Part shown: piece by piece, positions 1 through 11,477 of the stretch
Layout: every line of letters begins with the position of its first letter
Numbering within the stretch: the first letter of the stretch is position 1
NCBI GenBank assembly: GCA_964017195.1
Contig: OZ024891.1
Span: 10,019,182-10,083,181, forward strand
Origin: Siderastrea radians
Taxonomy: Eukaryota > Cnidaria > Anthozoa > Scleractinia > Rhizangiidae
DNA length: 64,000 nt
Direction of reading: 5' to 3'
Notes under the pieces: generated by a model
The model's database searches: none
What the model was told of the DNA's origin: nothing
What the model saw: the letters and a program-made list of their open reading frames with translations, nothing else
Position numbers and translations under genes: made by a program

Positions 1-476
1 CGCCATGTCCGCGGCAGGAGGAGGTGGAGGACGGGTTGACTGCGGGGGAGGAGGAGGAGGAGTTGACTGTGGGGGAGGCTTAGGACGACGAGTTGACCTC
101 GTGGGAGGAGGAGGAGGAGGAGTTGACTCCGCCATGTCTGCGGGAGGAGGAGGAGGAGATGACTGAGGGGGAGGAGGAGGGCGAGTTGACTGAGGGGGAG
201 GAGGAGGAGGACGAGTTGACTGTGGGGGAGGAGGAGGGGGACGAGTTGACTTCGGAGGAGGAGGAGGAGTTGACTCCGCCATGTCTGCGGGAGGAGGAGG
301 ACGAGTTGACTGAGGGGGAGGAGGAGGACGAGTTGACTGAGGAGGAGGAGGAGGAGGAGTTGACTGTGGGGGAGGAGGAGGGGGACGAGTTGACTTCGGA
401 GGAAGAGGAGGACGAGTTGACTCCGCCATGTCCGCGGGAGGAGGAGGACGAGTTGACTGCGGGCGAGGAGGACTGA
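1..476 (-). repeat. GA-rich minisatellite encoding a proline-rich tail
   Basis: Short blocks of GGAGGA separated by TTGACT form a purine-rich minisatellite on the plus strand. Read on the minus strand in the trefoil frame it encodes proline runs broken by STRPPPP, QSTP and ADMAES. The array is shorter and more irregular than its counterpart at 58167-59212. The lack of stop codons in several frames comes from the repeat composition, so the Glu-rich plus-strand and Ser-rich minus-strand readings are not evidence of further genes. Confidence 0.8.
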
Positions 477-617
477 AGCACCAAGAAGCGTCTTTAACGG
501 CCTCGTCTCAGCAGCAATGTCTGTCGTTAACACACTCTTCCTTTGTTATCCCAAAATAGCCGCAAGCATTTCGCTCTTTAGGGTCAATGCCGTCACAAGG
601 GTTGGCCAACTTTGACT
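477..617 (-). pseudogene. Trefoil-domain exon with nonsense codon in the CCW motif
   Basis: Minus-strand homologue of the P-type trefoil exon at 58126-59352. The same splice-acceptor context is present, with the exon beginning near 617, and the same cysteine spacing can be read. The tryptophan codon after the double cysteine is TGG in the right copy but TGA here (plus-strand 508-510), so translation would stop inside the disulfide core. The exon continues into the proline-rich minisatellite and leaves the window at position 1. It is most likely a decayed paralogue; a sequencing error or null allele is the alternative. Confidence 0.75.
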
Positions 618-742
618 CTAATGTAACAAAAAAGAGGGAAAAAGTAGATTTAGCGACAATAGACTCAACAAATCTAAGCGCTCGGGAAAACTAAAAATTG
701 TTCCCATGAGCGGCAAAAATATAATAATATCAAAAACCTATA

Positions 743-1184
743 TTTCGGCTAACAAAATTAGCCTTCCTCAAGGCCAGAGCTATACAGAAGGAAAATGCTA
801 TAACGGCTCCAAAAATTCGAGTTTAAAAATACACAATGGTTAATGATTAACTAGTTTTTTATTTTATTTATTTATTTTTTTAATATTATTATATATATAC
901 ATTTTGTTTTCTTTTTAAATTCAAATTTTTGGAGCCGTTATAGCATTTTCCTTCTGTATAGCTCTGGCCTTGAGGAATGCTAATTTCGTTAGCCGAAGTA
1001 TTGGCCTTAAATAAATCAGCCCTTTGCCGTAGTGCCAGCCTTGCATTCAGTTTTGTTCGATTACACTTCGAGTGACGTCTGGCTCCAGCATCTCTACACC
1101 AGAGATCCGGCAAAACCCGAACCAGTGCGGTTTAATTACGCGTCGTGTGGACCTCTGCATTCAAAGGTTATATAAAAACCTATA
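743..1184. mobile_element. Inserted element with internal inverted repeat and 11-bp duplication
   Basis: This stretch of about 440 bp is missing from the right duplication copy, which reads straight through at about 59470. It is bracketed by the direct repeat aaaaacctata (732-742 and 1174-1184). Its first part holds inverted arms of roughly 75 bp: 743-820 pairs with 927-1000, around an AT-rich loop. No coding sequence is visible. The long duplication and extra 3' segment suggest a SINE-like or foldback insertion; the class is unresolved. Confidence 0.7.
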
Positions 1185-3749
1185 GCTTGCATCTAATCTT
1201 ACTTCTTTTCCTGATGAGACCTAAAATTTTAGTTTTAAGGCTAAACGCATGTGGCTCTTTGCAGTCTCTTTAGTTAACTTACGAAACAGTCTAGAAACAT
1301 GACTTAGCAGGGAACTTTTTCATCCGCCTTCAAGCTTGGGATAGGTTTGCCTGAATGCCCGTCTTTCGTTATACAAGAGAACCTTTCGAATGGATAAGTA
1401 CAACTTTACGCGTCCTTTGATTATTTTAACACAGTTAAGACAGTGTTTAACAGAAAAACGTGGTCTAACCAGTTTTTGACAGGGTAACCGCGTTGAGAAA
1501 TATTTTTTGAAGTACTTTTCTACGTGGTCTCTCTTTCAAGCTGTTTTTTTTCTTTTCTCTCTTGTAATTCTTTTCTATACCACTTTATAAATTTCAAAAA
1601 CCAAGTTTAAGACTTCGTTCAAGCAATCGACCCAGTGTACAATTTCCATGCCGTCTTAAATGCTATGATAACTGCCGTTAAAGTAGAACACCAATTACTT
1701 ATATCACATCAAGCATAGTTTTGTTATAAACTTATTTTCTATTTTCTGTTTAGTTCATTCTTACCTCCACCAGTAAAGGACCCTGTCAAAAGAAAAATAA
1801 TGTACGTATTACATACGTGATAGCGTGAAAAATGGCGAAGGACCCTGAAATTTGATAATTTAAACGAAGGCTATTGAATAGTACTTTCTGGCTTGTGTCT
1901 TGTAGGAGTGTGTGGATGACATAAGTAAGTGTTCATTCACACTTCTGACCTGCTATACAGAGAACTCTCGAGACTGTGGATAGAATACGTAAGTGTGGCC
2001 ATTCACACCGACCAACTATCTCGAAGTTGTGTGCATTTTGCTGGCGCTGTACTTGGTTGATTCTACTTTTCATTATGTGAATGGAATCATCAAGTATGAT
2101 CACCGAGATGAAAGTTATTGAGCAGTTATTTTCTTCGGTTATTTTTTATTTTATTTTAATATGAATAAAAAGCTAACTGCGGTGACGAACATGACAAGAC
2201 AACGCATGTTGTAAAAACATTGATTTATGAACTTAACGCTTCGTAACCTTCATCATACATCCTCAGAAGTGACCGTTGGGAGAATTACAAATAGTTTTTT
2301 TTTGCTTCGATTTAATTACTAGAGATTAAAATGGTCTGTGGATGATGAAATCTAGAAGCTATTTTAATGAACAATGCTTTCTTGTATGTTTTTTAAATAC
2401 ATTTTTTAAAGTGAAATTTGTCAAATGTCTGGTACTTTTTTTCTTACGAGAGGTACAAAATTAAGAAAATAGGGAAAGTCTCATACACTTGAAGGGTGGG
2501 AATGTTTGCTAACCGTAGCGAAATATCATTCAACTACTCACACTTAGTGTCGTGAAACAATGGTCAACGCTGAAAGAAGGGTGCTATGATTAAAATGAAG
2601 ATCAGTGAAAATTAACCTCTACACTTACCCACTACTATCAGTAGCAGAAGAAACGCTGCTGAGTGCATTTCGATTTCGATGCTTCTGCTTCGGAACCTTG
2701 TGATGAATGCGATAGATGTCTTCCAATCTCGGATTTTATGGACTGTGTCAACTTCAATTCACGCGACGTGTAACAGGTATATTTGCTTCATGACATATTT
2801 CATGGCTGATGTTTACTTTATTCTAAACGTTTCCACGGCGAGTATTAAACAAGGTGCAAAGCTGATATTTACAGTATTTCTAATGAATCACGATATGTCC
2901 GCCCAATCACGTGCACTGATCATTTTACAATAATATTAAATATACAGTCATTTCAGCTGTGATATTACGAAATCCATTGGGCTTGTTGGGTAACAATTCA
3001 TGTAACGTGAAATCGAGTAGATTTGTTGTTTCATTTTAATGGCGCGGCTGGATTGGATAAAAAAGTAATAAAAAATAAAAGGATTTTGCCAACCAAAAGA
3101 AACGTTCTCCTCGAAAGAAATATTTATTTCCACCAGTCACCTCAGCGATGTCTCGTCTCTTAGGATATGTGCTGATACTGTCTACAATAAAAAGCAGCAA
3201 CTCTACGGGGACAGGGCTAACAGACCACCTGCATTTGGGGTCCCCCCATCTCAATCCAGGGGGGGTAGGGTTGGTCAAAACTCGGGTCTTTAGGTTAATC
3301 TCTACCGATTTTTTTGTTATTATTCTTGCAAGTCAAGCACACTGACTTAATTCCGAACCGCTTGCTAAGCTGTTTTGCACTCAGATGAATAGCTCCTTTT
3401 TGCCGGAGCTGTTAGCCGTCGCCGTGCCAGTGAGTTGACACCTCAGGCGGCAAATGTCAGTGGGGGAGGGATGGGACAGCATACATGTAGGTTAGTGTTC
3501 GTATATGTTCACTCCCTGAGCTCGACACTCTGATTTGCAGGTGGTTTAATTTTGAAGAGCTGAAAATAGCTGCAGAGCACTGATTCAAGACTAGATTAGC
3601 TGTTTGATGGCTACTAGATGACGTCAGGTGGTAAGAAATAGCTTGCAGAGTGTACTTTTAGGCAAAGCGAAGCATTTTCCTTAGCATGTCAGTACAACTG
3701 CAGTTTTGCAGGCTGGCCCAGTTTTCATAAAATCAGGTAGATGTAGATG

Positions 3750-3830
<81 letters not shown>

Positions 3831-5213
3831 GAGGCCTGACAACACAAAAAGGGTCTTAGGCCATTCCACATGAGTGGTGAAAAAATGAAAATTTTTCAAT
3901 CCAGTGACTAGAGAATAAAATTGAAGCCATTCGACAGTATAAACATCCTTCTGTTCAAACTTGTATGTTTGGTTAAAACTGTTGCCATGGTGACTCCACA
4001 GGGGGCTCTTGCATTTTGACATTTAAGAAGGTAGATGAGACTGGTGATAAAAGCTGAAACTTCATGTTGAATGTATCAAGAGACCAGGAAAAAATCCAGA
4101 TTGTGAGTGCTAATATTCTAGCAGCCTTTAGACCCAGTTTTCACTGGAGAATGAAAATTCCAGCTTTGGATTACTGCTACCAGATTTTTAACTTGTTAAA
4201 AATTGCAATGGCATCTGTTGGTAATGGTAATCTGTCAGTTATATTACTTCTGCTGCTCTAATAGTTTGTTAACAGCTTCATTTTAGTCTTTCTTATTTTA
4301 CTTTAATTAACTTCTTTATTTAGAAAAACAGGATGTAAGGTGTGCAAAAGAAATAATGATTAGTTTCTGTTCTGGAGGGGAAATTTGGTTGCTAAGGGGA
4401 ATGCTGCTACAGGGAGGAAAAGTGTCTGAAGAAACTTATTTTTAACTTAGATGGCTGGCAAAAGAGATCATTTTCTATCACAATTTTACAGCCTTTTCTT
4501 ATCTCACATGTGCATGTGCACCGTGATGGTACATTTGCACTCATGCAATGCCTTCGCAATACTGTGGAAAGACCCTTGTCTAGCTTAGATTAGGGACTCA
4601 CCATGCAGTTTTAGATAAGACTTAATGTCTAAATTTTTTGGCAGGTTGACATGGCCTGCATTGGCTGGCACCCATTCTGAGCTGTTTTCCATTGGTCTTT
4701 CAGGTGAGAATGAAGGAGAACTTGCTGCTCAATGAAAATCCTTGTATAAGCTTAGATTTCTTGTCAGACTGAAGGCAACTAAACATGTTCTTGCTGTTGT
4801 TAAATGTCACCATTCTCACAAGTGAAACACTTTCAGGTGTTTTTAACCTTAAAAGGGTATCACCCTCCTATAATTATGGACAGAAATTGTTACATTTGAT
4901 TTTGTTTCATGGGATTGGGTTGCAGGTTGGCAGCCTTGGGAAGGGCAGGGGTAGGCATATTTACTGGGCAGAGAGATATATCACAATGATGAACCTACTC
5001 ATGGCTCCTATTGATTGAGATATGGTTTAAATTCTGGGAGTCACTCAAAGGAAAAGTGACAATTCATTATCTGGTCAATCTTAGGGACTTGTCAGAAATT
5101 AGCAGGGGGGAGGGGAGTGTAAATAGGTCCCTGAAAAGGGAGAGCCATGAAAAAATAGGCAGTGAAAGAGCTAGGAGGGTCACATGAATTTACAGTGATG
5201 TGATCATAACAGG
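1185..5213. other. Non-coding region
   Basis: No convincing coding exon is visible. The first part, to 3094, is intron-like sequence of the segmental duplication. The rest is unique AT-rich sequence; its open stretches are under about 110 codons and carry no recognisable domain. Confidence 0.6.
3754..3830. repeat. (AT)n microsatellite
   Basis: About 75 bp of almost pure alternating AT with one interruption. The Tyr/Ile repeat translation across it is an artefact. The flanking 'ctgacaacacaaaa' recurs beside the AT run near 20958, so this is probably part of a dispersed repeat. Confidence 0.95.
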
Positions 5214-5329
5214 CATTGTGATGTAATGTTATATTATGACAGGAATAGCAAATTAATATACAAAAGATCATCATTGTGATGTAATGTTATATTATGACAG
5301 GAATAGCAAATTAATATACAAAAGATCAT
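5214..5329. repeat. 58-bp tandem duplication
   Basis: Two adjacent copies of a 58-bp unit beginning cattgtgatgtaatg (5214-5271 and 5272-5329) look identical by eye, followed by a short (ATC) run. Non-coding. Confidence 0.85.
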
Positions 5330-5517
5330 CATCATCATCATGATAATTCTCACTCGTGGTAAAGGGCAGATTTTGCTTGATAGTGTCCTGTGCTGCCTTG
5401 GTAAACAGTCATTTGTCAGTGGCAAGACAGATGCATGGCAATATTGTTTCTTTGTTATACCACTTCTTCCTTCATAATGGAGTTGTGAGTTTGCCAATGG
5501 ACTCTATACCATGCATC

Positions 5518-5708
5518 TTAGCATAACCCACTGACCATCTATTAGTTAATCGCACAATCAGATTATCTACACAGGTGCCGTCTACTGATCAATAGACGGC
5601 TCTCAGAGCGGTTGCTCAGATTTTCACTGAATTTTATCAACCAAAAGCTTCAATAAATCAATTCTAGCGATATTCTGTGTTTAATAGACCGGTCAGTAGG
5701 TTATGCTA
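5518..5708. mobile_element. Short MITE-like inverted-repeat element
   Basis: Imperfect terminal inverted repeats of about 28 bp: ttagcataacccactgacc at the left and the complementary ggtcagtaggttatgctaa at the right. There is no coding capacity. The target duplication is unclear and the superfamily cannot be assigned. Confidence 0.65.
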
Positions 5709-5710
5709 AA

Positions 5711-5822
5711 ACAATTAGACAGCTCACTCTCGGTTTCTATCCACTTTGATAGTTGGCTTCGGGCTTGGCTCCTTGCCAACTATCAGCCGATAGAAACCTC
5801 GAGCTCGCCGTCTAATTGTTAA
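5711..5822. mobile_element. Foldback MITE
   Basis: A hairpin with arms of about 45 bp starting acaattagac, separated by a 17-bp loop near 5758-5774. It abuts the inverted-repeat element at 5518-5708, and the two may be parts of one nested element. Non-coding. Confidence 0.65.
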
Positions 5823-6639
5823 TTAGTGTGTAGTGGCTGAAGGTTGTCTACAGAATGGTGACATTTTCTTGTTTCCCTGAAGTTTCAGAGGAAAGTTTAG
5901 AAATATGGTTGGATAATTCAATTCCCAAGAAGACAAAAACACATGAATATTCACCATCGCACGAGTTTAAAACGTCAAGATTACTGAATGAACTGAAGTT
6001 TTAAATGACAATTTGGTCTAAGCACGCGATTTGGTTAAGGCGGAAAGTTTAATCTAGTTCACATTGTAGAAAAAAGGTTAAAAATTATTGTTTCAAGGAA
6101 AATGAGTTAGAGTTCTACTAAAACAATATTACATTATTCACTATCGATTTCTATGAAGTGATTGTAGTTGATTCGGCCAAAATCTTAAGCTCATAATCTT
6201 ATTGTTAAATATGACTTATGTTGGGGTGCAGTGGTTTCAATTAGTAACTTACAGTTTGTCGGCATTCTTGTTTTTTTAGTCATCTTGTTTTGTTGCTGTT
6301 TCTTTTTTTCTTTTACTTGGCTTAGAACTCAGATTTTTTTTATTTGTTTGGCCTTCTCCAATATTACCATCGGGAATCAGGGTATAATTGCTGACAAGAA
6401 CAGCTCCTGCTATGGCATTATTGGAGGTATAATCTGTGCACATGCAGGGGGGGGGGGGGGTCGTGATGTTTGAGGCCAAGCCCAAAGGGTCAGCAAATTT
6501 CATTCCCATCAACAAAGAGGGTACTTCATTTCATTGCTCAATTTTAAATCTCAACCCCCCTCCTCCCCCTGCTAATTTCGAACAAGTCCCTTAAACATTT
6601 TTGTTTTTGTCTCTATAGGTCTCCAAGAAGAGGTTTTCA

Positions 6640-6708
6640 TTGTTATGTTTTGGTCTTCTGTGTTCATTGTCCTTGTGGAATAGCCTACCACCCGACATCA
6701 GTTAAATG

Positions 6709-6761
<53 letters not shown>

Positions 6762-6762
6762 C
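6640..6762 (+). repeat. LINE 3' scrap ending in an (ATA)n tail
   Basis: The short peptide NSLPPDIS just before an (AAT) run of about 55 bp matches the end of CR1/L2-like reverse transcriptase ORFs, which have W-N-S-L-P-P near the C-terminus and often end in a microsatellite. The LINE assignment rests on few residues; the microsatellite itself is certain. Confidence 0.5.
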
Positions 6763-7589
6763 ACTAATACAGGTAGTTAAACATAAGACACATTATGTAT
6801 GCATTTTTTTGGTTCAATAGCGAAGCGCGCGAGTGACGTCATGACTCAGACAAGACTCAGACAAACAAACCGGAATGGCGGACGGTTTTCCTAAAACACT
6901 TTCTTAAACAGCTGGTGTCCGTAAAACATTTCTTTAAAACGAAAACTTCACCTAGATTTTCTCCATTTCTTTTAGAACACGCTCATGTTGTCTGAGCCTG
7001 GGGGGAGTAATCATTTGCATTTTATTTTTAAACGCTGCGCGCTTTGCTATTAAAAAATGAATTTTACGAGACAACTCTTGTACAGCACGACTCGCTTAAA
7101 GGGAAAATTCTTGATTTTTGTTTAAATGGTTGGTTGAAGACTGCAATTCCTTAATGTCTACCAAAAATATTAGTCTGCGAGCCCGAGTTCTCCGTTAACA
7201 ATAGTCAACTGGGCTGTGCCTCGTTGACTACTCACTCATGGAAAACGCGGTCTCCAACTTTTTTTATCTATTATTATTTTTTTTTTTTGAGAAAGAAAGC
7301 AACATCCAGGATTTTTTGAGCAACTTTTTGACAAATTTCGAACAACCTGTTCGTGCAATTCCGAGCAACTTCTCAAACAGCCATACGCTTAAGCCCATAC
7401 TTTTTTTAGTGCATAGCCTTTCTTAGTCCTTTATCACTTGGGACAAAAGTTCATCTGCACCAGAATTTTTTTAATACCATTATCTGATTTTAAAAGCAAC
7501 ATTCAGCACAAAGCTGAGTTTTACATAACAATCGCATAAACGCACGTCCGATCTCTGACGCTTTAGTACATAGTTGCTGCTTCAGTGGG

Positions 7590-8138
7590 TCACGACTGTT
7601 CGTGTCTCCACGTTGGGGGCAGTTTCCAATCAAGGCCGTCTCTGTTTTTAACTTGTATTAGGACGTTGAAATCAAAGTAGTTCTCATCGTAGTGTTTTTG
7701 AACGTCTTGCCAATGCATTTCTTGAAGAGTCCTTGTTTCGGCGACTTCTTCTGCGCTGGTAGAATGGTTTATTACCATTTGTATGCTGTTGCATTTTCCA
7801 CAAGTATCTTTTCTGGGTTTTCGGAAGCTTAGATTATAACTGAAGAAAATCTTTCTAAAAGAACTTATACTGAGGGGAGGCTTGGCAGCTGTCCCTAAAA
7901 CATGACCTTTTAGTTTTAAAAAATCGTTGTAGATCTTGGTCAAATTCAGGGATGGCTCCAGATATCTCTTCTCTGGTGCTTTATGTCGCGTGTAATGTGA
8001 TTGTTCCGGCTCATATGACCAGATGTGTTCTACAACCTGTGTGAGGAAAGGAAATGGGTACAACAATAAGCTCAATCGATCAAAACACAACAAGAAACGT
8101 ACTGTCCCTTTACTGTGTGTGTATTGTGTTTTCCTCAT
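7590..8138 (-). pseudogene. Transposase-like protein, middle section (minus strand)
   Basis: An open frame of 182 codons. Its latter part (from about 8035 downward) contains YNLSFRKPRKDTCGKC and a conserved-looking helical stretch. From memory of transposon-derived uncharacterised animal proteins, a K-P-x-x-D-x-C-x-x-C segment links the N-terminal domain to an RNase H-like core. The first 35 or so codons are probably intron or upstream sequence. The segment at 9249-9863 on the same strand supplies the expected upstream part; the downstream core lies on the opposite strand at 9997-10926. Read as one piece of a split gene; the exact family is not certain. Confidence 0.55.
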
Positions 8139-8182
8139 TCTTTTGTTGGTGCTGTAACTAAATTTGAATATGTTTTGTAAAC

Positions 8183-8545
8183 TAAATTTAATTTAAATTA
8201 TGTTTTACGGCGATCGTGCGTTTTCTGTAGCTGGCCCGAATTTATGGAATACTTTACCTCCAGAGATTATGAAGTCAGGAAATATATTAAATAGTTTTAA
8301 CTAGGCTTTGAAAACGCACCTTTTCAAGCAGGCGTATAGCTTGTAGAATATTTATATTTTTAGTTGAGACCTGCATGTAATTTTTCTTTTCAATTAGTTT
8401 TTCCTTCTGTGATGTAATAGTTTTATAAATCTTGTAATTTAGTAGTTTTATACCTATTGTAATTTAATTAGTTACGTAAAGCGCCTAGGACAAATCGTGC
8501 TTTGGCGCTATATAAAATATTTGAATTAAATTAAATTAAATTTTG
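8183..8545 (+). mobile_element. 3' end of a CR1/L2-like LINE
   Basis: At 8201-8300 the plus strand reads YGDRAFSVAGPNLWNTLPPE, the characteristic C-terminal segment of CR1/L2-type reverse transcriptase ORFs, followed by a stop. A 3' UTR follows with the 'aaagcgcctagga ... gcgctatataaa' stem-like sequence common in such elements, ending in AATTA-type repeats near 8525-8545. It is a 5'-truncated copy lying between the two minus-strand pieces of the transposase-like gene, so it probably sits in an intron. Confidence 0.8.
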
Positions 8546-8577
8546 TTATTGTGAGTCATGTGTTTGACCAATAGAAA

Positions 8578-8639
<62 letters not shown>
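8578..8639. repeat. (AAT)n microsatellite
   Basis: About 60 bp of perfect AAT repeat just after the LINE 3' end. Confidence 0.95.
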
Positions 8640-9248
8640 GCTCAATCAAGCCGGCCTCATAAAGAGCAATTTCAATGCGTCCCCCTCATCTGATTCACAG
8701 CCATCCTAAAAGTCCAACAAATAACCCCCTCACCGCCCTCCCTCGTATTCTCCGTATTCAACTGGAACTAGCGTGCAATGGACGCTAATGCGGAGGAATA
8801 TCATTAAAAGAGCTTCATGTGCATTGGCTTCAATTGCAAGCTAGTTACAGTTCTACAACGAGAATACGAATATGGTCTATCGAGAAGCCGAAAAGGGTGG
8901 CCGCTTTTGATTCGCATTCTTTCCTGCAGTCACGGTCCAATCAAAAGTCACCTTCTAATTGGATTATACGAAAGAATGAAAAATTTGTTAATAGTGGTCA
9001 CATTTTGGGCTCCTTCTTCACAATTGACTCAGAACAATCTTCCTGCATGGAGCCCTTACCATTACAGTTTTTACAATAACTGACAGCATTCTCGAGCGCT
9101 CATTGGTAGCAAGTTTTAGGGGATGAAAGTGCAGACCGTGAAAATTTATAGCGCTATTTCTATCGCTATTCAATAGCGCCTTGCAAAATTGACAACAAGA
9201 AAAGATTCTCTTAACAATATCATAGTTAAAAAGATCTGTCGGGAGAAG

Positions 9249-9863
9249 TTAACATACCTCTGCTTTCAGTTGAGGGCTCAAGCGTTTTTGATTACTCTGT
9301 AAGACTCGTCTATCTTTTTCTACAGCTCCACTGAATGGCCTCCGCTTTTTAAGCAACACTCTAAGTCGTTTCTTTCCGACTCCGTAAATCTTCATAAATG
9401 CTCTTTTGCATATTTGTAGTTTCTGATTCGCGTTTCCAGTGGTGTAATATCGGATCACAGTTCTAGGATTATCCACTCCGTTCTGCCTTCTCGCATTCGT
9501 GGTTTCTATACGCGCGGCCAAATGTTCGTTCTGTGCTTGATAAGCCATGCGGTCGAAATCGTTTCTTATCTGCATTACAACGTCTATTCCAATATTCAAC
9601 AGACAGGTGGTACTGCAACATTCCCATTTCACGAACAAATCGAAATGGTCTGTTTTTCCTTGGTCTGATTTTCTTTTTGATGACTTTAAGAATAGGCTCT
9701 CGGCGCCGGCGCGTTGCAAGTTCGTCTGCTCGTTTTCTCTCCCGGTGGGAAACCACTTTTTGTTTCTCGAACTTATAGTGAAAACCTTGATCCATAACGA
9801 CGACGAAAAAAGATTCGACGGACGTACGTAGCAGAAAAAAGATGACGTTTCAAAACCGCACAC
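9249..9863 (-). pseudogene. Transposase-like protein, N-terminal section (minus strand)
   Basis: A minus-strand open frame of 204 codons. The recognisable part starts near codon 80 (KWECCSTTCL) and includes MAYQAQNEHLAARI, RRQNGVDNPRTVIRYYTTGN and CKRAFMKIYGVGKKRLRVLL. This layout (two cysteines, a helix with a Q-x-x-x-L core, a C-k-x-x-F-x-x-x-x-G stretch) resembles the N-terminal domain of transposon-derived proteins whose core carries an RNase H-like fold. The first 80 codons are probably leader or intron. It should run into 7590-8138 across an intron holding the LINE fragment. Function not established. Confidence 0.55.
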
Positions 9864-9996
9864 GTTGTAATTGCTGTTGCCGTGCGCGCACTATAGTTAC
9901 AAATGGTTTGTTCACTCGCGCGAGACGCCTAAAGCTACGCGTGCGACTTAGAAATTAAAGCTTGAACGTTAACAACGTTAACCCGGGGAAGAAAAG

Positions 9997-10926
9997 ATGT
10001 CACGGGCGTCAAATGAACCAACTCATGGGGTGTCAGTGTTTCACATGGATTTCCACAAGAATGTAATGATTTCTAAGCTGACTGCCCAACAAACGTACTA
10101 CTTGCGAAAGATTAAATTGTATGCTTTTGGGATCCACAGTGCAGAAACGAACAAAGGGACGACATATGCTTGGAGCGAATGCACGGCTGAGAAAAATCCA
10201 GAAACTCTTGTATCCTGCCTCGATTTACATCTACGTCAGACAGAATCCAACAATCGCAAGTGGAACATATTTTGGGCTGATAACACAAGGTCCCAGAACA
10301 AGAATCACACGGTCGTTTTTTATTTTGACTATCTCGTGGCGAGTGGATTCCGTGAGAGAATCGATTACAAGTTCCTCGAAGCAGGCCATTCCTTTGGCGC
10401 CGTAGATCGCGATGGTGGCTTAGCGGAAGGCTTGTTCAGAAATGCAGAACATCTAGAAACACCTGTGGACTACGCAGGGACAATAAACAACAGTTCTTTG
10501 TTTCCAAAACTAACCTGGATTCTCCCACCGCAATCAGCGTTCAAAAGTTACGCCACGTGGCTTCGTAAAACTTACAGAGTAAGGAGGAAAGACATTTTCA
10601 ATCAGGCCTACCGATTTAGCGACACCATGTATTTTAATTTCGGGATAGGCGAGCGTGTTGATCCTACGGACGGGATCGTCAAAACTTTCAGGCACCCCAA
10701 CTGCGTTTGGCTAAGAAAGACGCTAGATGATCGAGAACAACCTATCGAAGTGGACTTTAGAAGACGAACTTTAGAACGAACTCGCTTCCGCGAAGAAGAC
10801 CTCTCCGCCTTAAGTACCGTTTCCATCAAACCAAATGAGAAAACCTGTCAGGACTTAGAAAAAATGTTACCATATCTTAGACCCGCTGGAAAGGCTTACT
10901 ACAGTAGTATTTTGTCTTCAGACTAA
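9997..10926 (+). CDS. Transposase-like protein, RNase H-like C-terminal half
   Basis: A single-exon frame of 309 codons. Visible motifs are FHMDFHKN (acidic residue after a hydrophobic strand), WNIFWADNTRSQNKN (second acidic strand with D-N-x-x-x-Q-N-K-N) and FLEAGHSFGAVDRDGG. This pattern is typical of an RNase H-like, DDE-type core in transposon-derived animal proteins. It begins almost exactly where the minus-strand pieces at 7590-9863 end in protein order, but on the opposite strand and pointing away, so the natural gene appears split by an inversion. The frame is intact. Whether it is expressed as a stand-alone protein or left over from the break cannot be told here. Confidence 0.6.
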   Translation: MSRASNEPTHGVSVFHMDFHKNVMISKLTAQQTYYLRKIKLYAFGIHSAETNKGTTYAWSECTAEKNPETLVSCLDLHLRQTESNNRKWNIFWADNTRSQNKNHTVVFYFDYLVASGFRERIDYKFLEAGHSFGAVDRDGGLAEGLFRNAEHLETPVDYAGTINNSSLFPKLTWILPPQSAFKSYATWLRKTYRVRRKDIFNQAYRFSDTMYFNFGIGERVDPTDGIVKTFRHPNCVWLRKTLDDREQPIEVDFRRRTLERTRFREEDLSALSTVSIKPNEKTCQDLEKMLPYLRPAGKAYYSSILSSD

Positions 10927-11032
10927 CCGGTGATCAGTGACATCAAAAGGTCAGCGCGAATTCTTTTAGTGCAAAGGCGCGTGACGATAATCAACATTCA
11001 TTTGTTAAGTTCAGTAGATAATGACAACATTA

Positions 11033-11145
11033 CAGTAGAATCCCGATCACGGGGTCGAACCCTCGTTTCCCTCTGTAATTTTACCCCCGATTTCTCGAAG
11101 AAATTTCCATTTCCCGTGGAGGTTCGAAAAATCGGGATTCTACTG
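11033..11145. mobile_element. pogo/Tigger-type MITE, copy 1
   Basis: Terminal inverted repeats CAGTAGAATCCCGAT...ATCGGGATTCTACTG flanked by TA on both sides (11031-11032, 11146-11147). The TIR and TA duplication fit the Tc1-mariner/pogo group. 113 bp, non-coding. Confidence 0.85.
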
Positions 11146-11477
11146 TATTTGCGACAACTTTCTTGTGGTTCCATACTGCAAGTTAAGACTGAGTCCCATT
11201 TGTATGACTACGGTGATTTTATTTAATCCGTGAATCGACATCCAACAGATTAATGAGTAATAGTCCAAACTAAACAAAAGAAATCAATGGAATTAGTGTG
11301 TAATAGTATTTGAAAGTTTAGTCACTATTTCACGGGTTAAGTAAAACCAGTCTATTTTCATGAAATGGAACTGTTACATTAATTGTGTTTGCTTTAACCG
11401 ACGGACAGAGATCGTGGACTGCGGCTCAGGTGACGCCTGTCACATCTTTTCTTCCTAGTTATCCAACGTTGCGAATT

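Larger units (their letters stand above)
1..3094. repeat. Left copy of a segmental duplication
   Basis: This block matches 58167-61347 in the same orientation: minisatellite, trefoil exon, intron-like sequence and the short open stretch at 2679-2933, which is nearly identical to 60936-61178. Similarity ends at about 3094, where the left copy runs into unrelated sequence and the right copy switches to the 61348 repeat family. The left copy is cut by the window edge and has one extra insertion at 743-1184. The copies differ by scattered substitutions and small indels, so the duplication is not brand new. Confidence 0.85.

Noticed and set aside
93..476. Glu-rich plus-strand and Ser-rich minus-strand ORFs over the left minisatellite
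   Set aside because: The GGAGGA repeat has no stop codon in several frames. Only the proline frame is continuous with a recognisable trefoil domain.
2679..2933. Possible conserved exon shared with 60936-61178
   Set aside because: Conservation is explained by the segmental duplication. The frame contains no domain and runs antisense to the trefoil gene, so it is not called as a gene.
3681..4022. ORF with a Tyr/Ile repeat
   Set aside because: Translation through an (AT)n microsatellite, with no domain on either side.
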